Of a DNA stretch of 41,095 nucleotides, positions 8,348 through 23,300 are shown piece after piece. The translations under genes and the position numbers were made by a program. Source of the stretch: Pelagophyceae sp. CCMP2097 (lineage: Eukaryota; Sar; Pelagophyceae); assembly GCA_026770575.1 (NCBI GenBank), contig MU657205.1, forward strand, positions 207,498 to 248,592, written 5' to 3'. Numbering within the stretch: position 1 is the stretch's first letter; each line of letters starts with the position of its first letter. The notes beneath the pieces are model-generated. The model had not been told where the DNA came from, ran no database searches, and was given only the letters and a program-made list of their open reading frames with translations.

Positions 8348-11300
8348 ATGCACGACGCGTCATCGGACGACGATTTGGCGCCGTCGGCGCCGCTGTTGCG
8401 GGCGGCGGCGCGCGGCCGCAAGGCGCCGGCGCGGGGCCTGAAAAGGCCGACGAACAAGGCCGACGAGGCGGAATTTCCAAGAAGGAAAAAGGCGGCGGCC
8501 AAGCCAGTAAAAGCGGAAAAGAAAGACGACGCTGTCGGCCAATTCGTCGCCGCACTCGACGCCCTGGCGCAGCACGTGGAAGCGACGCGCGACGCCGACG
8601 TCTTCGAGTCGGCGCCCTTTGACGAGGCCCAGGCACTTTTGGAGGACCTCGCTGGGCGCGTCCGCCGCGGCGACGCAGGTGCGCCCCTCTGTGTGCCTTT
8701 GTCCCTCGAGGAGCGAATGCGCCCGATCCCGTTTCTCCCTCGGCCTAGCGGACGATGACGTGGTAGGCCGCGACGCTCTCTGCATCGCCACGCTCGACGC
8801 CACGTCCCGCTGCCTTCGCCTGGCCTGCCTCGCCGACGCGAGCGTGTTTGCCGCCCCGGACGCCGTCGAGCCGGCGCAGCGCGGCTGTGCGGACGCCGCG
8901 TTGGAGCTGGCGCTGCTGCTGGTGGAAAGGGACGCATCTCAGCCGAACCTAAGGCACAAACGCGCCACGGAAGCCGCGCTCGCCACGCTGTAAGTAGATG
9001 CTTCCCGAGAGCCCCAGGCCCCACGTCACAAAAATCATAGGCTCGACCTGTCCGGCTGCGGCTCGTCATCGGTCCCGCAAGACTTTGCCGACGATTCGGC
9101 GGACGACGGCGCGTATGTGAAATTCGACGAGGATTTGGTCGCCACTTTAAGAGTCGCGGCGGGCAACGTGGCCGCAGCACTGAGGCGCACCAAGAATATC
9201 GAATCCGACCGCGCGCAGCGCGCAAGGAGCGGCGACGTTTCAGCATTGCACGCGGCCTGCTGTGGGATGCTCGCCGGCCGGCGCGACGGCGCGCGCAGAC
9301 TCGTGGAAGCCGCGACGGCAGTAAGACAGTCTAGTGACGCGACGGACGTCTCTTCTCGTTGTTCAACAATCGCCGTGCGGTGCGTGACAGAAGCGGGCGT
9401 CGGTGGCGACTCAAGCGCGAGAGACGCCGTTTCCGCCGCCGCTCTGATTTTGGCGGAGACGTTGGCGGGTGGCGCTGGGCCGGAGACGGTGGCGTGCCTC
9501 GTGTCGGCGCACGCTTTAGTCGCACTTCAGCAGCGGCCGTACGTCGCGTTCTTGTCGTGCTGCGCCATTGCGACGTGGTGCGCCAACGCGGGCCCAGCCG
9601 GCCTGGCCACGGCGGAGCTCGACTTAAATTGGGATGAGGAGGGGGTGTTTGATCGAGGCGACCGGATTCAAGACGATTCCGACCGCCCGGACAAGGGCGC
9701 TTTAACGGGACTCTTCGCACGCCTCGCCACGGAAGCGCTGGACGCGCCCGTCGATTCCGTCGACTCTCAAAGGTGTGGCTGCATCCTCGACGCTTTCGCG
9801 AGGCTTTTAGAGGGCTCCAAAGCAGAGGCTGATGAAGGCGCTTCGGAGAGCGGCCCCAACGCTCTGTGCGAGGCTCTGCTGCACGTGCTCGCAGAGGCCG
9901 CGGCAGAGGGCCGCGACGCGCCAAAGGCCGCGCCGAAACGCGGCAAGGCCGCCGTCAAAAGAACGGTCACGCCGCGGTCTACTTTCTACGAATCTCTGGC
10001 CCCGCGCCACGCATTGGCGCTCCTCGGCTGCGCTTGGGAAGTCTGCGCGGCCGTGGCGTTGATTCTGGGTGAAAAGGACTTGATCGTGGAAGCTGCTGTA
10101 TTATGTACCGACACTCTAACCCAGTGCTCCGGCTCAGCGTTGGCCGACTGCTCCGCCGCAGTCTGCGCATCCTTGCGGCCCTTTCTCTTTTCGGCAAGGC
10201 ACGCAGACGCGAAGAAGGATGATTTACGAGACGCGACTTTAGCCGTCGACTGGCTTCTCGCTCTCCCGAGGCTCCCGAAGCACGGCGCCGAGCTCCTCGT
10301 GGAACTCGCAGTCAAGCGGAAAGGCGCCGCAAAGGTTTTCGCAGGGAAGCTTTTAGACGCGTTTTGCGCAGGCGAGCAGCTCAACGCGATGCAGCTCTGC
10401 GTAGTGCTCAACGCGGCCATGGACCCGGCATCGACGACGGACGTGGCATCGACGCCGTCTTCGACAGCCGCGTCGTCGGCGCAAGAAGATGAGGGAAACT
10501 ACTCTGCGCTGGACTTGTCTTGGGCCTCGGACGCCGGCGGCCACGTCGCGGCGGCCGCAAAGCCGAAGCCAGCGGCGACGACGCGCCGCGGCGCGTCGGC
10601 GGGCCGCGCGGCCAAGGAATCGCCGGCTCCCGCGGCGGCGGGCGGCGACGCGGGGCCGTGGAGCTTAGATGTCTTTTCAGCCGCTGTATTAGACGCCGCA
10701 TCGAAGCGCAGCAAGGCTTTTGCAAAGGCGCTGCTCGCGCTGCTCCACGGCGACGGGCGCGCGGCGTTTTTGAGGCTGTACGTCCGGTGCCCGCTCGTCG
10801 AGGCGGCGCTGGATGATGATGAAGCGTTCGGCGGCATCAGAGCCGCATACCAGCTCGCCGCTCTCGTCGACGCGGGCGCGGCAACGGCGATGAAGCGGGA
10901 AGCGTTTAAAAAGGGGCGAGTTTGGCTCTGCAAAGTGGCAGAGGCGCTCGCGTCGGACGAGGCTTGGGAAGGAGTTTTGCGCCTCGACACTTTACGTTTA
11001 GCGGGCTTGGAGGCTTTAAGCCTGGCGCTGCGCCTGGCGCCGCTGCGCGATTCGAATGCCTTTGCCGACGGCGATGCGGACAAGAGGGAGATTCTTCTTG
11101 ATGCAGAGCACGAATTTGTCAAAGGCTCTGGCTTAGACAACGACCTGTCCAAAGCTCTAGAGGCCTGCTTGCGGAAGCACGACGCCGCCGCGCTGCGCGT
11201 CTTAGCGGGCGAGACGCGGCGAGGGGCGCTGGGCGACGTCTCCGCGAGACCCGGCAAGGCGATTGCGGCAGCGGGCAAGCGCAAGGCAAAGGCGGCCCCG

Positions 11301-14300
11301 GCCGAAGTGGTCAATGAAGAGGTTGGGTGGTCGGACGCTCGCCTTGCTCAGCACCTTTTGAAGCTCAAGGGTGTCCCGGGCTCATCGCGCGACGCGGTAC
11401 CCGCGGGCGCCAAGGCGTCGGCGGCTCTCGCGGCGCAGCTTTTAGAAACTGTGGCCACAAGGTTTGAAAGGCGGGGGCTCGACTTGGACAGCCTCGTCAA
11501 GGAGCTCGCCGGCCCCGTGACGCGCCCGCCTAGAAACGCCGTCGAGCAGCGCGGCGCGGGCAACGCAGTCGAGCGGCGGTTCCTCGCGGCGGCGTCTGAC
11601 GGCCGCGTGTCGTCTGACGGCTCTTCCGTCCGAGGAGGATCCAAGAGCGCGGCATTCGGAGGAGGATCCGCGTCCGTCTTCCTGGCCGCGTGTCGCCGCT
11701 CGCTCGACTCTTTAGCGTGTACGGTCCGCGCCGTGCACGCCGGGTCGGCTTGTTTGAAGTCGGTTCGGTTGCTCTGTGCCATGAAGAGCGACGCCACTTT
11801 GACGGCCACGCTCCGCTCGACCGCAACCGTCGCGGCGCAGCAGCTGATGCAGCACGTCTCCGCCGACGAGTCGAGGTTGGCGGAGGGGGCGGTTTGGTTG
11901 GATTTGGTTTGCGGTGCTTTTTGCTCAGCAGAGGCATCGACTTCGTCCATTTCCGACGTCGCGAAGATCCGCCTTGCCGCCCTCGACGACATCGAGGCCT
12001 TTGCGGCCGCGCCGAGACGCGAGATGCGTTTAGTCGCGCTGAAATACTTTGACGCACAAAGTGGCGAAGATACTTTTAAAGTGGTCAAGTCTGCCATGCA
12101 ATCAGGCCGGTCCTCTTCAATCCTCGGCCTCGTGCGCGCCGGCGCGGCGACCGCCGGGACGGACGCCGGCGGCGTGCGAAGTGCGGCGCGGCGCGTGCTC
12201 GCGGACCACGCCGCGGATTGCCTCTTTTTAACCGATCCCTCAATCTCCGACATCGTCCGTTTATCCTGTGTCGACTCCAACGGCGCCGCTTCCGGCGACG
12301 GCGCAAAGGCGGTCAAGGCCGTGCTGGAGGCGCTGCTATTGGCGCCGACTTGGCTTTCAGGGAAGTGCGCGAGTGCGGAAAAGTTAGCCGTGTCGTGCTC
12401 GACTGAGTGGTCCACAAAAATGGAAGTCGACGTCCCGATACTCGTTGCCAAGCTCTTAGACGTCGCGAAGAGCGACTTGGAAGACGACGAAGTTCTGCAC
12501 GACGCGGTGGCCTCTGAAAAAGAGGACTCTGACGACTCGGACGACGACGACGCTGGTGAAGAAGAGGTGGCTCAAAACGACGGCGCCGCAGTGGCGGCTT
12601 TAGAATTAGCGGTCGTGTTGGTGCGGCACTGCGTGGCGCCTCCGACTGCCGTTTCGGCGCCGTTAGAGAAGTCGCTGAAACAGCAATGTACGTTCTCAAC
12701 GAGCGGGGGTTCCTTTGTGGAACAACACTGGTACAACTGTTCCACTTGCGGTCTAGTCGGCGACAAGGGCTGCTGCGCCGTCTGCGTCCGGACGTGCCAC
12801 GCGGGTCACGCTGTCGCTTATGCTCGCAAGTCTTCGTTCTTCTGCGACTGCGGAGCCCGAGGCGGTCTCGACGAAGAAGACCCCCCAACCGCCGAAGAGG
12901 GCGCGCCGCAGCGCCGGCGAAGGCACGACCACTCGTTCTCTTCGAGTGGCGCTGCTCGGAATGCGGCGGCTCTTTTAGCAGCCGCGCCTCTGTGCGCCTG
13001 CGTCGCGGGGCCCGTCTCCTTGGCCGACTTTGCGAAACCGGCAGACGGCTTCTCTTCCGAAACTCGTTTCAAGGTGCTCCAAGGGTACGGCGCTTTGACG
13101 ACGAATGCTCTGGGCAAGCTCTCCGCAACGCAACGGTCTGCTGTGCAGTTCAAAGTCCGCCGCACCGCCGCCGCGCTGGCGCACGTCGAAGGCGGGCTTT
13201 TCGCGAAACTGTGCCAGCAAGCGACTCTGCACGTGGCCGACTTTGGCAGTTTCGCACCTTGCGCGGCGGCGAAGAAGGGCCGGAAATGGGCGGCCATGCC
13301 GGCTGCGAAGGGAGGCGTGGTCCTGGTGCCCCCGAGGTCTTCGGCCGCGTCGCCGGCTTTATCGTCGCCGGCTCTTTTCGAAGCGCAGTCTCCCGGCGAC
13401 GGGGCTCTGGGCGCTTCTGCGCGGCAGCTGCAGGCTTTAGTAGCCCGCGGCCGCGTCGTGCCTCGCATGTTAGACACCGACGCTCTCGGGCGCGTGGCCG
13501 TCGCGGACAAGCGCTCTGTGGTCATCCTGGCCATGCACAACGCTATACTGACAGCGAGGCAACCCCGCACGCCCGCGGCGCCGCCGCCTTTGGCCGCGGG
13601 CCTCGCCGCGTCCCTCTTCGGCGGCACGGCAGCCGGCGGCGGCGCGTCTTGCAAGCCAGAGGGCGGCGCGCAGCGCAGGCCGCTGAGTTGCGTTTTAGCC
13701 AAACTTGCAGTGCACTTCGATATCGTCGGGATGGAATTCGATAAAGTCTCGGGACGCCATTTAGCCGTCTGGGGTCTTCGAGACGTCGTCGTCTTCGCTC
13801 TAGACGGCGGTCTCGAGGACGATGCATCGGTGCTGAGGGTGTCGCCGAAGACGGTCAAGGTGAGGTTGGCCTTTGATGGCTCGGTGCCCGTCGAGACGGC
13901 ACACCTCGTCAAGTGCGAATGGTTGGACTCTTCGACTCTTCTCGCGGTGGCGACGACGGTCGGCGTGCACGTTTTCAACCTCGCAAAGGACGCGGAGAAG
14001 CCGGTCCAATCGTTTGTTCTGGCGCACGAGGAACATCACTTTCGGGACGTGGCCTTTACGGGCAAAAGAAGAGACGCGTCGACGACGCGTGCGTCGTACC
14101 GGGTTTATGCGATTCTGGACACGGGCAACGTGTATGGGTCGGAGTTTGACTTGGAAGCGCCGTCTATGGACGACGTTTACTTGGATTTGGACGAAGCAAT
14201 TCAATTGGCCAAGCCAGCCTCGGATGCGTTTGGCGGTGCCGCTCGAGGCGGCCACGCTTTATTTTATGGGAAGCAGTCCAAGACTTTGGTCGTCTGCAGA

Positions 14301-17300
14301 GACGGCGCGGCCCCGGTCGCGGTCAAGCTTGGACCTGGTCTTCGAGACGTGCACGGTTTAGTGAAATTGGAGGCCGCAATCGAAGAGGCCGAAGACGGGG
14401 GCTCCGCGGCTCGAGTGCTTGCCGCGGCGGCGGCGAGGAGCGCGGCGGCGGCGGCGGCGGACGAGTTGCTCATGGTCGCGTTGGCTGCGTCTTCCGACAG
14501 GTCAGTCGGAAACCGCTCTGGAGCAAACGCATCGCTCTCCGCCGCAGCTCGCGACATCTTGGTAGCGCAAAGAGGCACTGCATCTTCCTCGACGCCATTT
14601 TGGTTGGAATGGCCTCTGAAGGGTACAGATGGTCTTGTCTGCGTCTCGAGAACAGCTCAGGCAACGCCAACCGCAACCGGCCTGGCCTACGCGCGCGCGA
14701 ATACGTCGACGGATAAAGTGCTCTGGTTGCACGACGCAAAGGCGACGGCGCTGGGCGGGGCGCCTGCGGCGGCGGCGGCGGCGGCGGGCGCGGCGGCAGC
14801 GACAGCGTCGGCGTCCACGGAGCCGGTGCCAAAGGTCCTCGGCATGAGCCTGTGGCGGCCCAAAGTGGGGAAGAGGCACCCGTGCGGCTCTTTGTTGGTG
14901 CTGTATGACGACGGGGCCTTGAAAGTGTTCGAGGCGCAGGAACCCGCAGAGGCGGTGGCGCTGTCGGAAGAGCGATTCAGGAGCATGTCCGAAATCACCG
15001 TCTTTGAGCATTTGGCCGCCGTGGAATCCTCCCGACTGGTCTTTTCGGGCGAACTGTGCGGCGGGGCGCAGCAGGACGCTTTGAGGACCAAGCTCAAGGT
15101 CGGGAGTGACGAATACCTCGTCTCTGGCAGGGCCGCCGGCGCCACTTTACTCATTCGAATCGCCCGCCCGCTAAAGGCGCCGGCCGCGATCCGTCTGCTC
15201 CTCGGGAGCGCTTCTGTTGATCACGTTCCGAGGGAGGTTTGTGTGAATGGGCAGATGATTGTACCAGCGAGGGGCGAGCGAAGATGGTACGATTTCTCTC
15301 TCAAAGATTCTGTCACGACCGCACTCAGCGGCGTCGTCATCTCCGTCCTCGGGGCGCATACGGTCGGGAACCCGCCTCTGCTCGACGCGGTTGAATTGTA
15401 CGTTCGACGAGACGCCGCCCTGGAAAACGTCGTCTCACCGACTTGCCTCCCGCACCACGCCTTCCAGCGCGCCTTCTCCGCCGGCTGCGAGCTGGCGGCG
15501 ATGGGGGCGGCGCAGGCGGGGGTGGACGCTGCAACGTCTAAAAAGACTGCCGCGGTATGGAAAAGAAAAGCCAAAGCCTTGGAGACCACGGCATCTTTAT
15601 TAGCCGAGCAGACGTGCCTCGACGGCGAGTCGGCGGCGTTTGCGTTGATGCGCAACGGGCTTTGCCTGCTTTTGGAGGCGGTTGCGGGAGACAGTGGCCA
15701 CGTCTTGAACGGTGCAAAACTGAAGCGGTTAGAGCACTGCCTCTCCACGGGCGCCTGCGGCGACGTCGCCAAGCTCGGCTTGGACGTTGTGAAAACGAGG
15801 CCGCAGTACTTTGCGCAGAGGGCTGCCTTTGTCTTTCCGGGCCTGGTGGCGGCCTTCCAAACATTTTCAACGCACAAGCTCCGTCTCGAACAGGAAGCCG
15901 CTTTAATCGCCAAGCTGGCCTGGGCCGAGCTGGCGCTGCGGCCTCTTGGTGACGTTGAAGCGGGTCTTTCCTTGTTAAAGCCTCTGTTGGAATCTTCCGA
16001 CGAGGGCGTGGCCGACGCCTCGACGCGCGCATTCGCCAGGGCCGTCGCGTCTGCGTTTGAGGCATCGGACGAGGCCGAGGAGGAGAGAATGGACGAGTCG
16101 AAGGACGATGGCGACTTGGAGGAGACCAAGACTTGCCAGGAAGAGACCCAGCAAGAGTTCATGCCGCAACGCAACACTGCAAAGCCCGCAGAGGCCGTCG
16201 TCGACGTGCTCCTGCGCGGCTGCGTGCAAGACGTGCAGCGAGCGCGGGCGGGTGCCTCGGACGCGGCGGGCGACGTGTCCGTGGCGCGCAAGGCGGGCGA
16301 CGCGGTTGTGGCGCGCAAGGCGTTTGCGCGGCGTGTTGCGGTGGTCCTCGAAATCGTTGCAGCTGCCCAAAGACCGACACTCCACGCGCGCGTCTCGGCG
16401 GCGTTTGCCCACGAGCTGCGCGCGTCGCTGCAAGTGACCGCGGCCGAGGGCGAGGCGACTTCGACGGGGACGGAATGCGAGGCCCACGTGCGCGAATGCG
16501 AGGCCTACGTGCGCGTCGTCCTCCTCCGCGCGTTACAACGCCTCTGCGCAAATGCCACCCCGGCGCCGGCGGAAGATGTGCGGCGCGACTCCATCTCGTC
16601 GGAGACGGCGCCGACTGGCTCGGCGTGCTGGACTGCGTCGTCAAACGCGCTGGCCCGGGCTTTATTCGGCGAAGACGGCGCCCTGCGCGACGCAATCGTG
16701 CGTGCGCTGCAGACGGCGGTGAAGGCATTGAAGGCGGCGGTGCAAGCCGGAGACGACGGGGCGGAGAACCTCTGTTATGGCTCTGGTGAGAATGCAAAAT
16801 CGCAAACGGAAAAATCATCTCACGATTTGCTGACGCCCGACGCCGAATCCGACGCAGCAGACGAGGCTGGGAGCATGGAGTGGTGGGGTGTTTTGGCGCC
16901 ATTGGAAGGCGAAAGCGCTCTGGCCGCGACTTTGGAGACTCTTGCGTCTATGGGAAGCGCGCTCGTGCAAGGCGACTCCGCCACCGGGGACCGCTGGCCG
17001 CCCGCCTTTGCGGCGAGTCTGTGCGAGTGCATTTCGCACCGGGACGTGCCCAAAAATGCGAGGCGAGCGGCCAAGAACGTTTTGCGGAGATTGTGTTCCA
17101 ACTCTGGCAGGGAGTACCGAGCCATGCGCGACGCGCACGCCTTCTCCATGCACCTGCCTCGATTAAAGTCGGCGGCGCACTTGGCGAGGGTGCGGTTCCG
17201 GAGCTGCGGCAAGCTCGAGTTGGGCTATTCAGAATCGGTCTCTTTAGACGCTTCCTTAACCCAACTTCTCAGAGTCGCCCGCCTCCGAGCGCACCACTGG

Positions 17301-20300
17301 CGCACGTTCTGCGCGCGGCCCTTTTCCAACGGCGAAGCCGTGGCGGCCAATGCGGCAGTGGCTTTGTACGACTTGGCACGAGCGCTCCCTTGTGGAACTT
17401 CGCAAAGGGCCGCTTTAGAGCTTTTAGAACGCGCTTTAAGACCGCCGCCTGCGCAATCCGCAGATGATGCTCGCGAAGATGCGCGCGCGGACGCAGAGGC
17501 CGCAGCGACCAAAGGGCCCGCGTTTGCGCGGAGGCGCTTTGCCCACTTTATGGGACTCGCATCTGTTCCCACCCCGTTGAAAGACCGCGCCGCGGCGGTG
17601 GACGCTTCGAGGGCGTGCGTGGCTCTGGCGGACGCCCTGTATGCGGTCGCAGAGGGGGATGACGCCCTCGTGGCTTGGACGATAGTCGACTTTGCGACGA
17701 CTCTTGTCGTCGACGGCGAATCCAACGCCGTCCGGTGCGTCGCAGCCTGCGTCGTACGGCACGTCTGGCGCGCGCTGACGGAAGTTACGCGGTCCAATTG
17801 CGTGGAAAAGTTTACTCAAATCGCGCCGAAACAGCTCCAGCAGTCGAGGGGCCTCAACGGATCCGAGCTTTTGGCGGTGGCGAGGTTCGCCGCTTTGGAT
17901 ACTTTGGATCGGGCGCCGCACTTGGCGCCGGAAGGGTTGCTGAGGTCTTTGGCCCTGTCGTTGTCCCAGGCGATTGCGCACGGCGCTTCTGCCCCGGAAC
18001 CGCACGCCGACGCGACTCGGGTCTATGCCATCACCGACGCTCTCGTGGCGGGGGCGCCGAGATACTTCTGCGTGGATGACGATGCCTTTTCATCGACGGA
18101 AGCAGAAGACGTGGAAGAAGCTTTGATGCTCGCTTCGGTGGCAGAGTCCGACGCGGCCACGTCCGAAGCGGCGCCGAAAGATGCAGGCTATGTCTTAGAC
18201 GTGGTCCGCGGGCCGTTTGCGGGCCAAGAAAGGTTTTATTCTTCCCTTGAAGACGACTCGAGCCGCACTTTTGCCTGCGTCGCCGACCAAGCCGGCGACT
18301 TTGCAGTTTTCGAAAACTCTCCCAAGGGGTCGCCGCGACCTCGCTTGCTCTCTTCAGTATCGGTGGAGACGGGGCACACGGACATTTCGGACACCAAGGA
18401 CGGAGGCGCAGACACGGAGGTGGCCTTAACTGCGGCCAACTTAACTGCGGCCAAGCACAAAGCGGGCAGGCCGCGCTCTTCGGCGACTCTGGCGAATCTG
18501 CGACCTTTAGCGCCCTTGGACGACGTGCGCGCGGCTGCGCGTTTCACGGAGTGCACTTCCATGGCGCAGCTGAGGGGCGTTCGTCGGATTAGTCACATTG
18601 AGTTGAACATCCGAGACGCGCGTGCAAAGCTCGTGCGCCGGATCAAAGTGTACCACTGCGCGTGTGAAGTTGAGAGCATCAATTCGCTCGCTTTACCGGC
18701 GAATTGGGACAAGTGGTCTTTGGCGGCGACTCTGAGACTCCAAAGAGGACAGAAATCTGTCCGCGCCACGTTGCATCGGCCCTTATACGCCGCAAACTTG
18801 CTCTTCGTCTACGACTCCTTCTACCCTGCCCCAAAGCCCCCTCCGGTGGACGACCGCGCCGCGCAAAGGGCCAGAGGCGCCTTGGCGGGCGGTGGCGGTG
18901 GCCGCGCGGTGGCCGCGCGCGGCGCGGGGTGCCTGCATTGCCCTCGTTGTGGCAGAGGGGTGGACGACGCGCACGGCGTCTGCCAGCATTGCGGCGAGGT
19001 CGCGTTTCAGTGCCGGCAGTGCCGGCACATTAATTACGACCGTGCGTGCCCGCGTCCTTTGAAGACCGCGTCTTTTCTCCATGCGCCTCCTCTTCGGAAT
19101 ACAAATTTCTATCTCGAAAATCCCGAGATTGAAATCCGGCAAGGCGAGGGCCCGTCTAAGGCCCATCTCGAAGGATGGTCTCGAGGGGCTGCAAGGCGAT
19201 GCCATGAAGAGGCTTCCTCTTACGGGCCCATCTCGAGGGAATGGGCGAATCGGTGGACCGTCTCGATATCCCGTTTCCAAGGGACCATCTCGAGGGGGCA
19301 TTCCAAAGGCGCCTCGAAGTTTGGGGCGAAGGGCACTGTCGACGAATCCTCGGGTCTCGATTTCCCGTCTCGATTCCCCATCAAAGTTTGCCAGGACCAC
19401 TCTCCCTAGGCCTCGACGCGTTCTTGTGCGTCGAGTGCGGCTACTGCGCCTACGGCGACTTTTCGTGGCGGATTCGGAGTGAGGCTGCCCCAGACGCTTT
19501 AAAGATCGCAAACGAAGCTGATCTCAAGGCCGCCTCTGCCCGACTCCGAGCGCGCGCCACCGCCGCGCGCGAGGGCCAGGCCAACCTCAAGCGGTTGCTT
19601 CATGAAGCCGACGCTTTAGCTGTAAAAGTCTCGCAGGAATACAGAGGTGGAGACTGCGACCACCGAGGCGGCGACTGCGACCACCGAGGCGGCGCTTTCC
19701 ATCACAAAAGCAGCGACAACGACCAACTTTACGACGACGGCCCTCTGACCCACTCTTCCAATTGGACGGCCGTGGACGCGGCTTCCGCGGCGGTGGCGGC
19801 GGCGTGCGACCCAAATCTCGCCGTCGCCGCGGTGGCGCGTTCTATCGCAAGGGACACCGGCGCTCTTCTCGCCTTCGCTTTACCTTCACATAGAGCGGTG
19901 GCGCAGCTCTTCGACCGCGACTTTCACGAAAGTGGAGACGAGTTCGAAGAGGGGCTGGGGGCCGATGAAGCTCACATTCGGTCGGTTCTCAACGAAGAAA
20001 GATTCGATCTAAGGTCGATGCGCCAGGCCGCCGCCGCGGGCGAGCGCCGCCGGCTCGTCGGCGCCGGTTCGCAAGCCGCGGCGAGGCTGTTGGGAGCGTC
20101 GATGATGTCTCGGAGGCACAATGTGGCTCTAGTACGTGCGTCGGCACACGCTCTCTTCGCCCCATCCCGCCGAGGCGCCCCGCCGCCGGCGCCGCCCGGC
20201 GCGCCCGCGCGCGGGGCCGCGGGCCGCGCGGCGGCGGCGCTGGCGGCCGGGGGCGGGGCGTTTGGCGGTCAGTTTGGGTTTAGCGGCTTCGCCGGAGCGC

Positions 20301-23300
20301 AAGCAGCCCTTTTACAGCTCCCAGGCGCCGACGCCGTCTTCGCTTCGGCGGCGGCGCAGTCGGCGATGCGCGAGTCGGCGGGTCTGCCGGTTGGGATGGC
20401 GGGGATGCCCTGTGGCATGCGACAAGTGACTGGCATGCGCGAGGTGACGGCCGAATCGGACGAGGAAGAAGGCGAGGGCTCCGAACCCATGATCCGCATC
20501 CTGGAAGCCATGGGCGGCTCGGGCCAGTTCGGCCAGCGGCCGAATCGCGACTACGACGAGGAAGAGGAAGATGAGGTGGTGGACATGCACGAGGATTACG
20601 AGGATGAAGAGATGGACCAAGACGGCTTCCACGAAGACGAAGACGGGGAGCTCGACGACGACGAAGGCGAAGAGGGAGAAGACGAAGACGACGACGAGGA
20701 AGAAGGGGAAGCTGTACGCGTTGCTGTACCTTCGGCGACCATCGACAGGGACGATTTATCGACAATAGTCGCCAACGCGTCCCAGGCCGTGCGCGGCGAC
20801 GGCGACGCTTTATCGAAGCGCGTCGCTTTAGATAGACTCGTGGTGGCTTTACATGACGGGTCCAGGCCCGTGCCGCGGTTACCGCGCACTCCCGTCCCAG
20901 AAACTTCTCTGGATGGACTCTCACCTTCAGCTGCGGACCTCATCAGGCTCTACACGCGCGACTGCGCCGTCGTGCATGCGCGCGTTCGGGCGGCGGCGAG
21001 CGAGGCGGTGGAGACGGCTCGCCGAATCAGAGCTTATCATCGAGAGCAAAGGGCTTCCATTCGACCGCAGGGCCGTTCTACGAGGCCGCGGGCGGACTCG
21101 CTCGCATCTTTATCCGAAGACGGCGACTACGACGACGACGTCGTTGAAGACTCTGAAGACTCTGACGATTCGGAAGATTCTGACGCAGGCGACGAACCCA
21201 CGCAGAAGCGTCATTCGCAAGGCAATCTGGCGCCGTGGTCTTCGTCCCCGCGCGCGGGGCTGGCCCTGGCGCGGCTGTGCTCGTTTGCGAGGGCACTGAG
21301 TGCGCGGCCCTCGGCCGTCGCAGAGTTTGGGCCTGCAGGGATGGTCCAAGCTTTACTCGCGGCAATCTGCCACGGCGGTGATTCTCGCGCGAGGGGCGCC
21401 GCCGCGGCCGCGCTCGGGGCCGTGTGCGCTGTTGATGCGGACGCTTTGAGGGATACGCATGCTTCGCTATCCTCGGCTGTTGCCGCGGTGCGCAAGGCCT
21501 CGTTAGGCGCCCACAACGGACCCCCAAAGGTCGCGCCAGGCATTTCCCAGGCGTTCGAGGCTTTACGGGACAGCCTCTGCGCGCCGCCCGCTTCGGTGAA
21601 GCGGGTGGAGGCGTGGAGGGCCCACGTCGAGTTGGCAGCTCTCACCGCAAGATCAGTCGCGCACGATGCTCTCGAATCAAGAGGCTTGACCGAGTCCGTG
21701 CTGCAGCCCTGCCTCGCCGTGCTCTGCCGCCTCGTGGGCGCGGAGAAGAGCGGGGAAAAGCCGTTTGCGGGGGGTACTTTATCGGCTCTCGAGTGGTTCC
21801 GTGCGGAGCTCCGGCGCGGCGCCGCATTGCGCTGCGGTTCGTCCGACGCCGACGCGCACGCAGGCGTCGAGGCGAGGTGGAGGACGCTGGATGGGGCTCA
21901 GGCTCGCGTTTGGCTTCGGCGAGCGTTTGATAAACTCGCACGCGTCCCCTCTTCCAACGGATTCTTCGACGGCCAAGAGGCCCCACCGCCAAAGCGCAAG
22001 AAAGCGGACGAGGCGGCTTTGACTGCGGCGACTTTGCGCGCGAAGCCCGCCGCGCACGCTGCGGCGCTGGCGGCGTCCAAGGCGGTTCTGGCCCCGCCAT
22101 CGTCGGCCGACTGCTGGGTCTTCGACTGCCTCACGAATGCGCACTCGCCCGTCGTGCGGAGGCAGGCGGCGCTGCTGCTGATGGCGGCGTGCGGCGAACG
22201 GGATTCAAAGGAGGTGACGCAATCTGCGCATGTTTTGGCGTGCGTCGACGTCGCCATTTCCTATCTTGCCATCGTTGCAGCAAACGCGAAGAAGTACGCC
22301 GCCAACGGCGCCGCGGCGCAGTTGATCGCCGCGGTGCAAGACGTTTTGGAGGGGCCTCCTCACCGCGTCACGTTCCTGCGGGGGCGAGGTTTCATCCGCT
22401 TTGTGGCGTTGCTCGCCTCCAACGAAACTGCGAGGCTTTTAAGGTTGGACTCGAAGCTTTTAAAGTCGAAGCATGGGGGCGCAGACGTTTTGGCGGCTCA
22501 GGCTGCTTGGACGCTGTCACCCGTCTTGACTCAACTTGCCCAACTGGCCTCGACGTACCACGCCTCCGCCGAGGCGTCGGCGGCCGGCCTGCACATTGCG
22601 CTCGAGGCGTCTTTGGGACTGAGGCAGCTTTCGCTTTTGAAGACGGATGGAACTGACAACGCCGCTGCCGCTCTCGCCACTGTCTCCGGCGAGGGCCAAA
22701 CGGGGACCGACGACCGCCACGCCTTCCTCGCCGCGGCGGTCCACGTCCTCCGGCGGCGCCGCGAGCGGCACCGGCACGGGGCCGGGAAGGGGGTTGCGCT
22801 GTCGGCGAGCTCTACAAAGCTCCTTTTAGAGGCCATGGCCGACGCCGTCTGCGCCAGGCGGCCGCTGCCGCCCGTGGCTTTACAACTCCGGCGCGCCCCG
22901 ACGCAGGACGACTTCTTTCGGGGGGATTTGGTGCGTGATATTTTTGTGGACTCTGGGCACGTTTGGGGCACGTCCTCGACAACCCGACGACGGGGCACGA
23001 GGGCGAGAGGCTTTGTGCGGCAGCACAGAGGCTGGGAGGAGACCCTGGCGACGGAGGCGGCCCTGGCGACGTGGTCGACGGAGCTCTTGGACCATGATCC
23101 AGCATCACGACCTTCGGACCATGATCCAGCATGATGACCTTCGGCCCATGATTCAAAATTAGGCGCGCGGCGCCGTCTCTCTGGAAGACGTCCCCGTCCT
23201 GAACCGCTCCGCGCGGGCGGCGGACGACGACGGCGGCGTCGCCGAGGCGAGCATGGACGACGTTCGGCGACACGTTGCGGCGGAGCTCGACATGGTCGAT

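Noticed and set aside
10499..16318. Several long antisense frames (270-390 codons) across the UBR4 exon
   Set aside because: They are GC-rich shadows of a conserved coding exon and lack motifs and ATG context.
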